Shown: positions 45,238 through 59,826 of the stretch, in pieces | How positions within the stretch are numbered: the stretch's first letter is position 1 | Layout: every line of letters starts with the position of its first letter | Assembly: GCA_902589455.1 (NCBI GenBank) | Contig: CACISX010000002.1 | Location: 182,535 to 246,534 of the forward strand | Length of the DNA: 64,000 nt | DNA from: an uncultured Pelagibacteraceae bacterium | GTDB lineage: Bacteria; Pseudomonadota; Alphaproteobacteria; Pelagibacterales; Pelagibacteraceae | Direction: 5' to 3' | Translations under genes and position numbers: made by a program | Notes under the pieces: model-generated | Told to the model about the DNA's origin: nothing | The model's database searches: none | What the model saw: only the letters and a program-made list of their open reading frames with translations

Positions 45238-47073
45238 TTATTCGTGAAAAAAGTTATATATCTTTTTGGCCACTTTTTCTTCAACACCTTCTACAGATTT
45301 TATTTCATCCAAACTAGCAGACTCAACTGATCTTGCAGATCCAAAATGGTTTAATAAAGCCCTTTTTCTTATAGCTCCTATGCCTTCTATTTGGTCTAAT
45401 AAAGATTTGCTAATACCTTTTTTCCTCTTTGCTCTGTGAGCGCTTATGGCAAACCTATGTGATTCATCTCTAATCCTTTGAAGAAAAAATAGGGTAGGGT
45501 CGTTTCTCGTAAATTTATATTCTTTGCCATTGTGAAAAAAAGTTTCATTTCCACTATTTCTAAATTTACCTTTTGCTATTGCAATAATTGGAATATCGTG
45601 AAGTCCTAATTCATTAAGGCTCTCTCTCGCAACTGAATATTGACCTTTTCCTCCATCTACTAGAACTAAATCAGGAAAAGTAAGAAAGTTGTCTTTTTCT
45701 TGAACCGCCCTTTTGAACCTTCTATTCAACACCTCTTTCATCATTCCATAGTCGTCTTGCTCATTTTTTTTATGTTTAATATTAAATTTTCTATATCTTT
45801 TTTTAATAAATCCTTCATCACCATATGCTATTAAAGCCCCAACACTATTGGTACCTTGAATATGGCTATTATCGTAAACCTCAATTAAATTTATATTGGT
45901 TTCTAAATTAAATTTTTGAGCTACTGCATCGAATAATTCTTTATTATTCTGACTTTCATAAAGTTTTCTATTAAGACTATCTTTTGCATTTTTGATTGCT
46001 TGATTAATTACTTTTAGTTTTGATCCTTTTTTTGCAACTGAAATATTTATCTGTTTACCTTCTTTTTGTGTCAGTGTTTTTTCAATTAATGTTTTTTCTT
46101 TTATTTCTTCTGAAAGAATAACTGATGAAGGAACACTTTTATTTTCATAAAATTGAGAAACAAATGAATTTAGGATTTCACTAAATTTTTCATCTGGATC
46201 ATGTTTTGGGAAAAAAGCTTGATTACCCCAATTTTGTTTTGATCTATAAAAAAATACTTGTATACAAGTTTTTCCAGATTCTTTGTATCCAGCAATAACA
46301 TCTGCCTCAACTAAATTTGCCTCATTAATTCTTTGAGAGGATTGAATTATATTTAGAGCCTTAATTCTATCTCTTAATATTACAGCTTTTTCAAAATCAA
46401 GATCTTCACTTGCTTTTTCCATCTGATTAGAAAGATTTTTTTGAATTTTTCTAGATTTACCTGAAACAAATTCAATAGCATCTTCTACTGTTTGATTATA
46501 TTCCTCTTTTTTTACATAACCCACACAAGGTCCGGAACATCTTTTAATTTGATATAAAATACATGGTCTTTCTCTGTTTTTGAAAACGGTGTCATCACAA
46601 ACTCTTAAATGAAAAATCTTTTGAATCATTTTGATTGTCCAATTAGCCGAACCAGCAGAAGCAAAAGGTCCAAAATAAAAACCTTCTTTTGTTTTTTTGC
46701 CTCTATGTCTTTTTATTTGAGGCCATTTGTCTTTATTACTAATAAATATAAATGGAAATGATTTATCATCACGTAATAGGATATTAAATTTTGGCTTATG
46801 CTTTTTAATTAAATTTGCTTCTAAAAGTAATGCTTCACTTTCATTTGATGTTGTTGTTATCTCTAATTTTTTTGTTTGAGATAACATTCGCTCAGTTCTG
46901 ATTATATGATTTTTTTCTGAAACATAACTCTTTAATCTATTCGGTAAGTTTTTGGCTTTACCTACATAAAGAATTTCATTCTTTTGATTGAGCATTCTGT
47001 ATACTCCTGGAAGTTTAGGTACTAGAGGTAGCTCTTTTTTAATTACTTCTTTTCCAATTTCAGAGCTTATCAT
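45238..47073 (-). CDS. uvrC: Excinuclease ABC subunit C
   Basis: The nuclease subunit of nucleotide excision repair that cuts both sides of a lesion. The protein has an N-terminal GIY-YIG domain ([20 protein letters not shown] in two parts), the cysteine-containing [17 protein letters not shown], a UVR domain, the RNase H-like C-terminal nuclease (LVDGGKGQ) and a helix-hairpin-helix end. I prefer the ATG at 47073 (611 residues; an AGAGAAG precedes it); an in-frame ATG at 47103 would add 10 residues and overlap folB by 44 bp instead of 14. Confidence 0.95.
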   Translation of the reverse strand: MISSEIGKEVIKKELPLVPKLPGVYRMLNQKNEILYVGKAKNLPNRLKSYVSEKNHIIRTERMLSQTKKLEITTTSNESEALLLEANLIKKHKPKFNILLRDDKSFPFIFISNKDKWPQIKRHRGKKTKEGFYFGPFASAGSANWTIKMIQKIFHLRVCDDTVFKNRERPCILYQIKRCSGPCVGYVKKEEYNQTVEDAIEFVSGKSRKIQKNLSNQMEKASEDLDFEKAVILRDRIKALNIIQSSQRINEANLVEADVIAGYKESGKTCIQVFFYRSKQNWGNQAFFPKHDPDEKFSEILNSFVSQFYENKSVPSSVILSEEIKEKTLIEKTLTQKEGKQINISVAKKGSKLKVINQAIKNAKDSLNRKLYESQNNKELFDAVAQKFNLETNINLIEVYDNSHIQGTNSVGALIAYGDEGFIKKRYRKFNIKHKKNEQDDYGMMKEVLNRRFKRAVQEKDNFLTFPDLVLVDGGKGQYSVARESLNELGLHDIPIIAIAKGKFRNSGNETFFHNGKEYKFTRNDPTLFFLQRIRDESHRFAISAHRAKRKKGISKSLLDQIEGIGAIRKRALLNHFGSARSVESASLDEIKSVEGVEEKVAKKIYNFFHE

Positions 47074-47485
47074 GGCTTCTCTTTTTGGTAATTTGAATAC
47101 CAACAGATGAACATTGTTTTAAGATTTCTAATTTTTCAATTTTTAACATAATTTTAGCAATTCTTTTGTCTTTAAATAACTCGTCAAAAACAGCTTCTGC
47201 TAAAGTTTCTAGGAAATTATAATGTTTCTTTTTTACAAGTTTCGTAATTAATTTTACTATAGTTCCATAATTAACAATAGATTTTATGTCTTTATCGCTT
47301 GAAGGTTTTTTATCTTCATAGTCTATTTCAAGACTAAATTTAACTTTCTGAGATTTTTCTTTTTCAAAATCGTAATAACCAAGTTTTAAATCTAAGATTA
47401 ATTCATTAATTAGGATTTTTTTCTCATAATTAAATAGACTTTTATTTTTGTCTATTTTGACAATTTTCAAATTATTTTTTCTCAT
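47060..47485 (-). CDS. folB: Dihydroneopterin aldolase
   Basis: A folate-pathway enzyme that splits dihydroneopterin. The 141-residue protein contains the FolB pattern [30 protein letters not shown] in parts, the [12 protein letters not shown] segment, and [14 protein letters not shown] with its conserved Glu. It is more divergent and lysine-rich than usual. It is coupled to the SDR gene (4 bp overlap), which may be a folate- or pterin-related reductase. Confidence 0.85.
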   Translation of the reverse strand: MRKNNLKIVKIDKNKSLFNYEKKILINELILDLKLGYYDFEKEKSQKVKFSLEIDYEDKKPSSDKDIKSIVNYGTIVKLITKLVKKKHYNFLETLAEAVFDELFKDKRIAKIMLKIEKLEILKQCSSVGIQITKKRSHDKL

Positions 47486-48215
47486 TCTTTACCCATCACA
47501 TCTGGTGTTTGCCAGTTTAGATTTTGTCCGCTATCAATAGCTAAAACTTGACCGGTAATAGATATATTTTTAATAAAAAAGTCAACAGCATTACATATTT
47601 GTTCGACACCAACTTGTCTTTTTAAAGGGGTTGCCAAATATTGCTTTTTGAAATGTTTTTCAGATTGTCTTTGATTTTTTATAGTGGGGCCAGGTGCAAT
47701 TGCGTTTACTCTTACATTTGGAGCCAAGCTCATAGCGCTAGTTTTTGTGAGAGTATAAAGACCTGTTTTGCTTACAGTATAAGAAAAAAAATATGGAGTT
47801 AATTTAAAAACTCTTTGATCTATAATATTAATAATATTGTTATTTCCTTTCCTTACATTTTTTGCAAATTCTTTAGATAATAATGCTGGTGTTCTTAAAT
47901 TAGTTCTAAGATGTTGCCCCCAGCTATCTGTTGTAAAATTTTCTAATTTATCATTTTCAAATAAAGAGGCATTGTTAATTAAACAATCAAAATATTTAAG
48001 TTTAGATTTTGCAAATTTTACAATTTTATTTACATCATTTTCTTTACTTAAATCACCTTTGACCAAGTAAACTTTTGTACCTTTATTAGATAATTCTTTT
48101 TTTAATTTTTCTGCTTTTAATTTTGATTTGTTAAAATGGATTAAAATTTCTATATTTGGGCCAGATAATTTTCTTGCAATAGCGGCACCCATTCGAGTTG
48201 CTCCACCAGTAATAA

Positions 48216-48234
<19 letters not shown>
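47482..48234 (-). CDS. Short-chain dehydrogenase/reductase (pteridine-reductase-like)
   Basis: A classical SDR of 250 residues. The cofactor loop [23 protein letters not shown], and the catalytic [14 protein letters not shown] (Tyr-x3-Lys) are plain. The basic TGGATRMG loop suggests NADPH. Its coupling to folB and general resemblance to FolM/PTR1-type reductases suggest reduction of dihydrofolate or pterins, but the substrate is inferred. It overlaps uvrB by 19 bp. Confidence 0.85.
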
Positions 48235-51625
<3,391 letters not shown>

Positions 51626-51626
<1 letters not shown>

Positions 51627-52279
51627 TGAAAACAGCCCTAGTGTTTGGTTCATCAGGTTTAGTTGGTGGACATCTTATTAATCAACTTATCTTGAATTCA
51701 AATTATTCAAAAATAAAAATTTTTGTTCGTTCAAAAATAGAAATTAGTGATCCAAAAATTAAAATAATTGAAACTGATTTTAATGATTTGGAAAAGAATA
51801 GAAATGATATCACAGGTGAAGACTGTTTTTTTTGTATTGGTACAACAAGAAAAAATTCACCTAATCAAAATGAATATGAAAGAATTGAACTAAATGTTCC
51901 TAAACAAATTGCCCAAATCGCCAAATCAAATTTAATTAAATCTTTTTTTTTTGTTTCATCTGGGTATGCAGACCCAAAAAGCTCAGGTGATTATTTAAAA
52001 TTCAAAGGATTGGTTGAAGAGGAAATTAAAAATCTAAATTTTGATAAAATTGGGATTATGAGACCATCCTTCTTATTGGGAAATAGAAAAGAAAAAAGAA
52101 TAAGCGAGAAACTTGGTATAATATTATTCAAACTTTTAACCCCAATATTAGTTGGACCTTTAAGAAAAATGAGACCCATTAGGGCAGAAATAGTCGCCAA
52201 AGCAATGGTAAAGTTGGCAAATGAAAATATTAATCAAAGTATATTTGAATCAAACGAAATTGTTGAATTAGTGAGATAA
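51626..52279 (+). CDS. NAD(P)-binding atypical SDR, NmrA/HTATIP2-like
   Basis: A 217-residue Rossmann-fold protein with the motif GSSGLVGGHLINQL (8-21) and a Tyr-x3-Lys-like YLKFKGLVEEEI stretch, preceded by FVSSGYADPKSSG. Similar bacterial proteins (YwnB/TIP30-like) are annotated as NAD(P)H-binding oxidoreductases without a defined substrate. It is translationally coupled to the aspartate aminotransferase, but no functional link is clear. Its end overlaps convergent trxB by 12 bp. Confidence 0.8.
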
Positions 52280-53212
52280 AAATTTTTCAGCTTCTAATGC
52301 TGCCATACAACCCATTCCTGCAGCAGTAACGGCTTGTCTAAAAGTTTTATCTTTAACATCTCCAGCAGCATAAACACCAGGAACATTTGTCTCTGTAGAA
52401 TCTGGTTTAGTAACTAAATAACCTTCAGTGTCCATTTCCAACTGATCTTTAAAAAGTTTTGTTGCAGGATCGTGACCAATTGCAATGAAAACTCCATCTA
52501 GTTTTAATTCTTCTACATTATTTGTTTTTACATTTTTAATTTTTAAACCTTTAACATTTTTAGGATCTTTATCTCCAATTACATCTTCAACCACTGAATC
52601 CCAAATAATTTCTATTTTTTTATTTTCCATTAATTTTTTTTGAAGCATTTTTTCAGCTCTTAAACTATCTCTTCTATGAATTAATTTTACTTTTGAAGCA
52701 AACTTTGTAAGAAACATTGCTTCCTCTACGGCAGCATTTCCTCCACCAACTACAGCAACTTCTTTATCTTTAAAAAAGAAACCATCGCATGTAGCACATG
52801 CTGAAACTCCAAAACCTCTAAATTCCTGTTCTGATTTTATATTTAACCATCTTGCTTGAGCTCCAGTAGATATAATAATACTATCAGCAGTGTATTTCTG
52901 ACCACTATCACCAATTGCTTCAAACGGTGAGCTTTTTAAATTTACAGATCCAATATGGTCTTCAATCATTTCAGTTCCAACTGCTTTTGCTTGTTCTTTC
53001 ATCTGATCCATTAACCATGGTCCTTGAATAACTTCAGAAAATCCTGGATAATTTTCAACATCAGTTGTCGTTGTTAATTGTCCTCCTGGCTCAGATCCAT
53101 AAACCAAAATGGGATTTAACATTGCACGAGCAGCATAAACTGCTGCAGTGTATCCGGCAGGGCCGGATCCAATTATTAACACTTTTGTGTGTTTAGTTGG
53201 ATTTTGACTCAT
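52268..53212 (-). CDS. trxB: Thioredoxin reductase
   Basis: An NADPH- and FAD-dependent enzyme that reduces thioredoxin. The 314-residue protein has the FAD fold IIGSGPAGYTAAVYAARA, EPGGQLTTTTDVENYPGF, the active-site C139-AT-C142, an NADPH motif GGGNAAVEEAMFLTK, and the closing GVYAAGDVKDKTFRQAVTAAGMGC region in parts. It likely supplies electrons to the peroxiredoxin system. It starts 21 bp from the divergent ELM1-family gene. Confidence 0.97.
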   Translation of the reverse strand: MSQNPTKHTKVLIIGSGPAGYTAAVYAARAMLNPILVYGSEPGGQLTTTTDVENYPGFSEVIQGPWLMDQMKEQAKAVGTEMIEDHIGSVNLKSSPFEAIGDSGQKYTADSIIISTGAQARWLNIKSEQEFRGFGVSACATCDGFFFKDKEVAVVGGGNAAVEEAMFLTKFASKVKLIHRRDSLRAEKMLQKKLMENKKIEIIWDSVVEDVIGDKDPKNVKGLKIKNVKTNNVEELKLDGVFIAIGHDPATKLFKDQLEMDTEGYLVTKPDSTETNVPGVYAAGDVKDKTFRQAVTAAGMGCMAALEAEKFLSH

Positions 53213-53233
53213 ATGAAAGCTATATAGTGATTA

Positions 53234-54178
53234 ATGTCTAAATTAAAAGGTATTTTATTAACCCAGGGAATGCATGGTATGATAAGCCAGGTAGAAGGTT
53301 TAGCTAAAGCTTTAGATTTAGATTTCACACACCACAAGGTTGAACTAAGTAGTTTTTGGAAAATGATACCACCAAAGTATACGCCTATTTCAGAAAATGT
53401 TTATAACAAAATAAATCAAAATGAGTTTGATGTTATTATTTCTTGTGGACGTAAAAGTGTTATTCCATCGATACACTTAAAAAATACAGCCAAAAAAAGA
53501 GTTTTTAATATTCACATACAAGATCCAAAAGTAGATCTAAATCATTTTGATTTTATTGTAGCTCCAGAGCATGACTCTTTAATTGGTCAAAATGTTATTA
53601 GCACTAAGGGCGCTATTCATTATCTCACTGAGAATGAAATTAGAGAAAATAAAGATTATCTAAAATCATTTATTAAAAATGATCAGAGGAAAATTTGGAC
53701 TTTAATTATGGGTGGGCCAACTAAATATTATGATTATTCAACTAAAAATATGAAGCATATTTTTACCAGTCTATATAAATTGTTAAAAAAGCATGACTTT
53801 CAATTAGTTGTGATTCCTTCAATGAGAACCCCTATCAATACTATTCATTATGCGAAAGAATTTTTTGGGGATAATCATACTGTTATAATGAATGTTGACA
53901 AAAAAGCTTATTTATCAGCTCTAGCACTGGCAGAAAATATTGTTGTTACTTGCGATTCAAGCTCAATGATTTCAGAAGCAGCTCTAACTGGAAAACCAAT
54001 TTATATAGCTGGAATTTTGCCTAAAAAGAATGACAAAAGGTTTCAAAGATTTAGAAATTTGTTTAGAGAGTTAAATATTATTAGGAATTTAGGTGAAGAA
54101 GTTGAAGATTGGAACTATCAAAAACTTGATGAAACGAATAGAGTAGCGAATATTATCAAACAAAAAATTAATTCTTAA
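53234..54178 (+). CDS. ELM1/DUF1022-family protein (mitochondrial fission-factor homologue)
   Basis: A 314-residue protein of the family that includes plant mitochondrial-fission ELM1 and many alphaproteobacterial proteins of unknown function. Seen are the family patterns TQGMHGMISQVEGLAKAL, ISCGRKSVIPSIHLK, HIQDPKVDLNHFDFIVAPEHD in parts, IMGGPTKYYDY, and VTCDSSSMISEAALTGKPIYI. The last resembles a GT-B glycosyltransferase nucleotide site, so a sugar-transfer role is possible. Its stop overlaps the following oxygenase start (TAATG), suggesting one functional unit. Confidence 0.85.
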   Translation: MSKLKGILLTQGMHGMISQVEGLAKALDLDFTHHKVELSSFWKMIPPKYTPISENVYNKINQNEFDVIISCGRKSVIPSIHLKNTAKKRVFNIHIQDPKVDLNHFDFIVAPEHDSLIGQNVISTKGAIHYLTENEIRENKDYLKSFIKNDQRKIWTLIMGGPTKYYDYSTKNMKHIFTSLYKLLKKHDFQLVVIPSMRTPINTIHYAKEFFGDNHTVIMNVDKKAYLSALALAENIVVTCDSSSMISEAALTGKPIYIAGILPKKNDKRFQRFRNLFRELNIIRNLGEEVEDWNYQKLDETNRVANIIKQKINS

Positions 54179-54843
54179 TGTCTTTTTTAAATTCAATTCA
54201 AACTCAATCAAAAAAACATAAATTTCCTTTTGATCATTGGGAATATAGTAATGCACTCACAGATGGAGCAATAGAAGAAATAGTTAAAGCTGATATTCCA
54301 GATGTAAGCAAGCATAATCTTAGCTATGACGGCACTAGAGCAATTGATGGTGGTGCTGCTGAATTTAGAGAAGGAATAGCATCTGGTGGTGAAGCAATAA
54401 AATTTAGATGTTTTGTAACAAAAGAAAATGAAAAACAATTTCCAAACTTAGTTAAACTTATTAACGAATTAAGATCTAAAGAGGTCTATCAAACTATTTC
54501 AAAAATGATTAATAAAGATTTATCCAATTCATACGTTAGAGTGGAAGTTATTTGTGATAGAGAAGGTTTTTGGTTAAAACCTCATTGTGATATAAAAGAA
54601 AAACTTATGTCAGGATTGATATTTGTTAATAATGCCAATGAATCTGAGGATCTTGGTACAGATTTTTATAATGAAAAGTTAGAAAAGGTTAAAACAGTTC
54701 CTTATAAAAATAATTATGGATACATGTTTACTAGTGGCCCAAACACTTGGCATGGTATGGAAAAGAAGACAATAATTAAAGAAAGACGTTGTATACAGGT
54801 AAATTACGTTACTTTTGAAACTGACTGGAAAGTAAATTCTTAA
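54178..54843 (+). CDS. 2-oxoglutarate/Fe(II)-dependent dioxygenase
   Basis: A 221-residue non-heme iron oxygenase. The iron ligands are H136 and D138 in KPHCDI, and H192 in NTWHGM, followed by the 2-oxoglutarate-binding arginine (R203 or R204 in ERRC). The N-terminal part lacks other recognisable domains. Its substrate is unknown; related small 2OG oxygenases act on proline, phytanoyl chains or sugars. It is coupled to the ELM1-family gene by a 1 bp overlap and overlaps the convergent carB end by 4 bp. Confidence 0.88.
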   Translation: MSFLNSIQTQSKKHKFPFDHWEYSNALTDGAIEEIVKADIPDVSKHNLSYDGTRAIDGGAAEFREGIASGGEAIKFRCFVTKENEKQFPNLVKLINELRSKEVYQTISKMINKDLSNSYVRVEVICDREGFWLKPHCDIKEKLMSGLIFVNNANESEDLGTDFYNEKLEKVKTVPYKNNYGYMFTSGPNTWHGMEKKTIIKERRCIQVNYVTFETDWKVNS

Positions 54844-57800
54844 ACGTCTTGTAAAGATGTAACTTCTAATTTTTTTGTTTTTAGTGATCTAATCGCTTCT
54901 AAACAAGCTTGAGCAGTAGACATATTAGTACAATAAGGAACTTTATTTTTAAGTGCCGCTCTTCTAATAGCGATAGCATCACTCACTCTATGCTCTCTTT
55001 TTCCACCGCCCGTATTAATAACGAGTGCAATTTTTTTAGAGTCCAAGACATCAACAATATGAGGAGATCCTGTGCTTACTTTATTTATAATTTTACATTT
55101 CATTCCATGTTTTCGAATATATTCAGCAGTTCCTCTAGTTGCGCATAATGTAAACTTAAGTTTAAGAAGTTCTTTTGCTAAGTCTATTCCTTCATCTTTG
55201 TGACTATTTTTGAGAGATATAAAAGCTAATCCTTGTTTTGGTAATGAGTTAGCTGCTGCAATTTGACTTTTGGCAAAAGCCATTCCAAAATTTTTATCAA
55301 ATCCCATAACCTCTCCAGTCGATTTCATTTCAGGTCCTAATAATAAATCACTGTTTGGAAATTTATTAAATGGAAACACAGCTTCTTTAACTGCATACAT
55401 ACCTTTGGATTTATCTTTTAAATTAAACTTAGATAACTTTTCACCAGCCATTACTCTTGAAGCAATTTTAGCTAGAGGCAATCCTTTTGCTTTTGATACA
55501 AATGGAACTGTTCGACTTGCTCTTGGATTAACTTCGATCACATAAATTTCATCTTTTTTAATTGCAAACTGTATATTCATGAAACCTTTGACATTTAAAG
55601 CTATAGCAAGTTTTTTAGTTTGATTTTCTATTTCTTTAAGAAGGTATGGTTTAATTGATACAGGGGGCAAGCTGCACGCAGAGTCTCCTGAATGAATTCC
55701 GGCTTCCTCTATATGTTGCATAATCCCTGCAACATGAACTTGTTTTCCGTCTGATATAGCATCCACATCTACTTCCATTGCATGATCGATAAATTTATCA
55801 ATCAAAATTGGATTTTCTTCTGCAGCTTTAAATGCTTCTTCAACAAATTTTTTAAGCTGATTTTTTTCATGAACAATTTCCATTGCCCTTCCACCCAAAA
55901 CATAAGAGGGCCTCACCATTAATGGTAACCCTATTTTATCGGAAATTTTTATTGCCTGATTAAACGTCTTTGCAATTCCACTCTTTGCCTGTTTCAATTT
56001 TAATTTATTTAATAAATTTCTAAATCGGTCTCTATCTTCTGCTAAATCGATCGATGTATATTGCGTTCCTAAAATTGGAAGCTTGTTTTCATGTAAAAAT
56101 TTAGCAAGTTTAATTGGCGTTTGTCCACCAAACTGAGCAATCACACCTATCAGATTTCCTTTTTCTTGTTCTTTTTTAATTATGTTAAAAACGTACTCTT
56201 CTTTTAAAGGTTCAAAGTATAATCGATCACTTGTATCATAGTCTGTTGATACCGTTTCAGGGTTACAATTTACCATTATTGTCTCAAAACCAGCGTCTTT
56301 TAATGAAAAACTAGCCTGACAACAGCAATAATCAAATTCAATTCCTTGACCAATTCTATTTGGCCCTCCTCCAAGAATAATTATTTTTTTCTTATTAGAT
56401 GGATCAGCTTCACATTCAGAGTTAATTGAAAAATTTCTTTGATATGTTGAATACATATAAGGCGTAAAAGATTTAAATTCAGCCGCACAAGTATCTACTT
56501 TTTTATAAACTGGAAGTATTTTAAGTGCCGATCTTTTTCTTCTAACAACGTCTTCAGAAGTTTTAGTTAATTCCGAAAGTTTTTTATCTGAAAATCCTAT
56601 TGATTTTATTCTATTAAATTCTACAAAATCCCTAGGAAGTCCTTTTGTTTTTATCTGTATTTCACAATCAACTATCTCTTTAATTTGTTCTAAAAACCAT
56701 GGATCAATTTTGGATAAATTATATATTCTCTTTAAGTTTATTTTTTTTCTAATTGCTTCGGCGACTAGTAATATCTTATTTGGAATAGTTTCTTTAAGCT
56801 TCTTTTCAATTTGTTTTTTATTTAAATCAAAAATTCTGTCTAAACCTGAAAAACCAGTTTCAAGAGATACTAGTGCCTTTTGCAGAGACTCCTTAAAGTT
56901 TCTTCCAATAGCCATCGCTTCACCCACTGATTTCATAGATGTTCCTAAAGTTGCAGGAGAGGTTGAGAATTTTTCAAAAGTAAATCTTGGAATTTTAGTT
57001 ACAACATAATCTATACTTGGCTCAAACGATGCAGGTGTAACTTTAGTTATTTCATTTTTTAATTCATCCAGAGTATAACCAACCGCTAATTTAGCAGCAA
57101 CTTTTGCAATTGGAAATCCAGTTGCTTTTGATGCAAGTGCTGATGATCTTGATACACGTGGATTCATTTCAATGATAACCATTCTTCCATTTTTAGGATT
57201 GATAGCAAACTGAACATTTGATCCTCCAGTTTCAACTCCAATCTTTCTTAAACATGCAATAGATGCATTTCTCATTACCTGGTACTCTTTATCAGTAAGA
57301 GTGAGAGCAGGCGCAATTGTGACTGAGTCACCAGTATGAATTCCCATTGGATCTATATTTTCAATTGAGCAAATGATGATACAATTATCTTTCTTATCTC
57401 TTATCACCTCCATTTCAAATTCTTTCCAGCCTTCTAAGCATTCTTCGACAAGAACTTGACTTACAGGAGATTCATGTAATCCATTTTTAACAATCTTAAA
57501 ATAATCTTTTTTAGTTTTAGCTATTCCTCCACCGAGTCCGCCGAGTGTAAATGCAGGTCTAATGATTGCTGGTAATCCAATTTTTTTTAATACTTTTGAT
57601 GCTTGGTTATTGTTATTGACGATTTCAGATTTTGGTAAATCTAAACCAATATCTATCATATTTTTTCTGAACTTTTTTCTGTCTTCAGCGTTAGAAATTG
57701 CCTTTGAATTCGCCCCAATTAATTCTATTTTGTATTTTTTTAAAACTCCTTTTTTCTCAGCCTCCATTGCAAGATTAAGAGCAGTTTGACCTCCCATAGT

Positions 57801-58064
57801 TGGTAGAATTGCGTCTGGCTTTTCTTTTTTGAGAATTTTTTCTAGTACGTCTAGTGTAATTGGTTCAATATAAGTTTTATCTGCAACATCTGGATCCGTC
57901 ATAATGGTTGCAGGATTTGAGTTTATTAAAACTACTTTATAACCTTCATCTTTTAGAGCCTTACATGCTTGCGTTCCTGAATAATCAAATTCACATGCTT
58001 GCCCTATAATTATTGGACCAGCACCTACGACCAAAATCTTTTTAATATCTTTTCTTTTTGGCAT
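54840..58064 (-). CDS. carB: Carbamoyl-phosphate synthase large subunit
   Basis: Makes carbamoyl phosphate for pyrimidines and arginine. The 1074-residue protein has two homologous ATP-grasp halves: the N-terminal one begins [20 protein letters not shown], and the second repeats the pattern ([21 protein letters not shown]) near residue 560. Also present are the [13 protein letters not shown] metal site in each half ([13 protein letters not shown] and [12 protein letters not shown]) and a C-terminal MGS-like allosteric domain. Its start overlaps carA by 23 bp. Confidence 0.98.
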   Translation of the reverse strand: MPKRKDIKKILVVGAGPIIIGQACEFDYSGTQACKALKDEGYKVVLINSNPATIMTDPDVADKTYIEPITLDVLEKILKKEKPDAILPTMGGQTALNLAMEAEKKGVLKKYKIELIGANSKAISNAEDRKKFRKNMIDIGLDLPKSEIVNNNNQASKVLKKIGLPAIIRPAFTLGGLGGGIAKTKKDYFKIVKNGLHESPVSQVLVEECLEGWKEFEMEVIRDKKDNCIIICSIENIDPMGIHTGDSVTIAPALTLTDKEYQVMRNASIACLRKIGVETGGSNVQFAINPKNGRMVIIEMNPRVSRSSALASKATGFPIAKVAAKLAVGYTLDELKNEITKVTPASFEPSIDYVVTKIPRFTFEKFSTSPATLGTSMKSVGEAMAIGRNFKESLQKALVSLETGFSGLDRIFDLNKKQIEKKLKETIPNKILLVAEAIRKKINLKRIYNLSKIDPWFLEQIKEIVDCEIQIKTKGLPRDFVEFNRIKSIGFSDKKLSELTKTSEDVVRRKRSALKILPVYKKVDTCAAEFKSFTPYMYSTYQRNFSINSECEADPSNKKKIIILGGGPNRIGQGIEFDYCCCQASFSLKDAGFETIMVNCNPETVSTDYDTSDRLYFEPLKEEYVFNIIKKEQEKGNLIGVIAQFGGQTPIKLAKFLHENKLPILGTQYTSIDLAEDRDRFRNLLNKLKLKQAKSGIAKTFNQAIKISDKIGLPLMVRPSYVLGGRAMEIVHEKNQLKKFVEEAFKAAEENPILIDKFIDHAMEVDVDAISDGKQVHVAGIMQHIEEAGIHSGDSACSLPPVSIKPYLLKEIENQTKKLAIALNVKGFMNIQFAIKKDEIYVIEVNPRASRTVPFVSKAKGLPLAKIASRVMAGEKLSKFNLKDKSKGMYAVKEAVFPFNKFPNSDLLLGPEMKSTGEVMGFDKNFGMAFAKSQIAAANSLPKQGLAFISLKNSHKDEGIDLAKELLKLKFTLCATRGTAEYIRKHGMKCKIINKVSTGSPHIVDVLDSKKIALVINTGGGKREHRVSDAIAIRRAALKNKVPYCTNMSTAQACLEAIRSLKTKKLEVTSLQDV

Positions 58065-59238
58065 TTTTTTTCATGTTGTTAATAAATTCTTGAAATAAAT
58101 AAACACTATCTTGAGGCCCAGGATTAGACTCCGGATGATACTGAACTGAGAATATTGGTTTATTTTTAAGCTTTATTCCCTCAATAGTATTATCAAAAAG
58201 AGATTTATGAGTTACTTCAATTTTTTTTGGTAAAGTTTCTTCAACTACTACAAACCCATGATTTTGACTGGTAATTTCAACTTTGTCATGAACTAAATTT
58301 TTAACAGGATGGTTTGCACCTCTATGTCCTAACTTCATTTTTTTTGTTTTGCCACCTAAAGCTAATGCCAAAATCTGATGACCTAAACAAATACCAAATA
58401 TAGGTAAATTATTTTTTATAAGTTCATTAATTATAGCGATTGAATATTTTCCAGTTGCAGCTGGGTCTCCTGGTCCATTGGATAAAAAAATTCCATTTGG
58501 TTTCAAACTTAGTATTTTTTGTGCATTTGTTTTGCAAGAAACAACAGTAACCTTGCAGTTGAAGTCAGAGAAATATCTTAATATATTTTTTTTTATTCCA
58601 TAATCAACCGCAACTACATGAAATAAATTTTTATTATTCTTTTTATATCCTGTTTCTTTTTTCCAGGTTTGAAGACCTCTCCAAGTATAATTTTTCTTAG
58701 TTGAAACTACTTGTGCAAGATCTAAATTTTTTAATCCACTCCATTTAATTGTGTTATTAGTTAATTTACTAATATTAAACTTTCCATTTTTTGAATAAGA
58801 TATTGTTCCCTTAGGTGCCCCTTTATCTCTTATAAAGTTTGTAAGGCTTCTGGTGTCTAATCCAGTAATTCCAACAATTTTATTTTTTTTTAGCCAAGCA
58901 TCTAAATGTAAAAAAGATCTGTAGTTTGAGGGTGACGTTATTTCAGAGTTAATTATAACTCCTTTTGCCCATATTTTATCAGACTCATGATCTTCTTTAT
59001 TGGTCCCAACATTTCCTATATGAGGAAAGGTAAAGTTGATAATTTGACCCGCATATGAAGGATCAGAAATGATTTCCTGATACCCTGTTAATGATGTATT
59101 AAAGCAAACTTCGCCCGTAGCCTCTCCTTGGTATCCAATTCCAATTCCCTTAAATACCTTTTTATTTTCAAGAACTAAAACGCCTGTGTTGATTTGAGAT
59201 TTTATTTTTGAGTTTGTTTTTTTTGCTTTTTTGATCAA
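58042..59238 (-). CDS. carA: Carbamoyl-phosphate synthase small subunit
   Basis: The glutaminase subunit that feeds ammonia to CarB. The 398-residue protein starts at TTG (no ATG fits the conserved N-terminus). It has the CarA N-terminal domain ([19 protein letters not shown] region) and a class I amidotransferase domain with the nucleophile Cys in the [16 protein letters not shown] segment, and the His-Glu pair in [13 protein letters not shown]. It is upstream of carB and diverges from yqeY across a 126 bp spacer. Confidence 0.96.
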   Translation of the reverse strand: MIKKAKKTNSKIKSQINTGVLVLENKKVFKGIGIGYQGEATGEVCFNTSLTGYQEIISDPSYAGQIINFTFPHIGNVGTNKEDHESDKIWAKGVIINSEITSPSNYRSFLHLDAWLKKNKIVGITGLDTRSLTNFIRDKGAPKGTISYSKNGKFNISKLTNNTIKWSGLKNLDLAQVVSTKKNYTWRGLQTWKKETGYKKNNKNLFHVVAVDYGIKKNILRYFSDFNCKVTVVSCKTNAQKILSLKPNGIFLSNGPGDPAATGKYSIAIINELIKNNLPIFGICLGHQILALALGGKTKKMKLGHRGANHPVKNLVHDKVEITSQNHGFVVVEETLPKKIEVTHKSLFDNTIEGIKLKNKPIFSVQYHPESNPGPQDSVYLFQEFINNMKKNAKKKRY

Positions 59239-59302
59239 TTACAACTCATGAGTTAAAGGTTAATACAATAATTGCTTTATTATCGCAACAGAGATGTAAT
59301 AT

Positions 59303-59324
59303 AAAATTGTAAAAAAACAATTTT
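59303..59324. repeat. AT-rich hairpin in the carA/yqeY divergent spacer
   Basis: AAAATTGT and ACAATTTT, 8 bp arms with a 6 A centre, are followed on the plus strand by a short T-run. Just beyond is a second small hairpin (TTCTT-TTG-AAGAA, 59324-59336). They sit in the 126 bp spacer 59239-59364 that holds promoters for carA and yqeY. With no G+C stem they are weak; they could mark a regulatory site or be chance. Confidence 0.3.
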
Positions 59325-59364
59325 TCTTTTGAAGAATTTTTTCTTTAAAGTAGATTAAAAAATT

Positions 59365-59826
59365 ATGTCATTAAAACAGACTATCGAAAACGAATATAAA
59401 AATGCTCTAAAATCTAAAGATAAAAATAAAATATCAACCTACAGGTTAATATTATCTTCTATTAAGGATTTGGACATTGTTAACAGATCGGGCCCCAATA
59501 AAAAGGAGACTGATGACGAGGATATTAAGAAACTTTTGAAAAAAATGGTTAAGCAGCGGGCCGAATCGATCGATATTTATAAAAAAAATAACAGAACAGA
59601 TCTTTTAGAGGTTGAACAAAATGAATATGATATTTTAACAAGTTTCTTGCCAAAGCAGCTTAGTGAGGACGAGACTAAGAAAGTTTGTGCAGATGTTATT
59701 TCGAAAATTGGAGCAAATTCATTAAAAGATATGGGAAAAGTTATGGGCGAACTCAAAAAAACTCATGCAGATGAAATTGATTTTTCTAAAGCAGGATCAA
59801 TGATCAAAGAACTATTGAACAAATAA
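59365..59826 (+). CDS. GatB/YqeY family protein
   Basis: A 153-residue protein resembling the tail domain of glutamyl-tRNA amidotransferase subunit GatB. It shows the YqeY patterns KSKDKNKISTYRLILSSIKD, VKQRAESIDIYKKNNR, QNEYDILTSFLPKQLSEDE, and MGKVMGELKKTH. Its function as a stand-alone protein is unsettled, though a tRNA-binding role is presumed. It precedes dnaG with a 1 bp overlap. yqeY-dnaG-rpoD together is the alphaproteobacterial version of the macromolecular synthesis operon, in which rpsU is missing. Confidence 0.93.
   Translation: MSLKQTIENEYKNALKSKDKNKISTYRLILSSIKDLDIVNRSGPNKKETDDEDIKKLLKKMVKQRAESIDIYKKNNRTDLLEVEQNEYDILTSFLPKQLSEDETKKVCADVISKIGANSLKDMGKVMGELKKTHADEIDFSKAGSMIKELLNK

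Noticed and set aside
47074..47103. Longer uvrC start at 47103
   Set aside because: It would overlap folB by 44 bp; the ATG at 47073 has an AGAGAAG just upstream and fits the UvrC N-terminus, though the longer form cannot be excluded.
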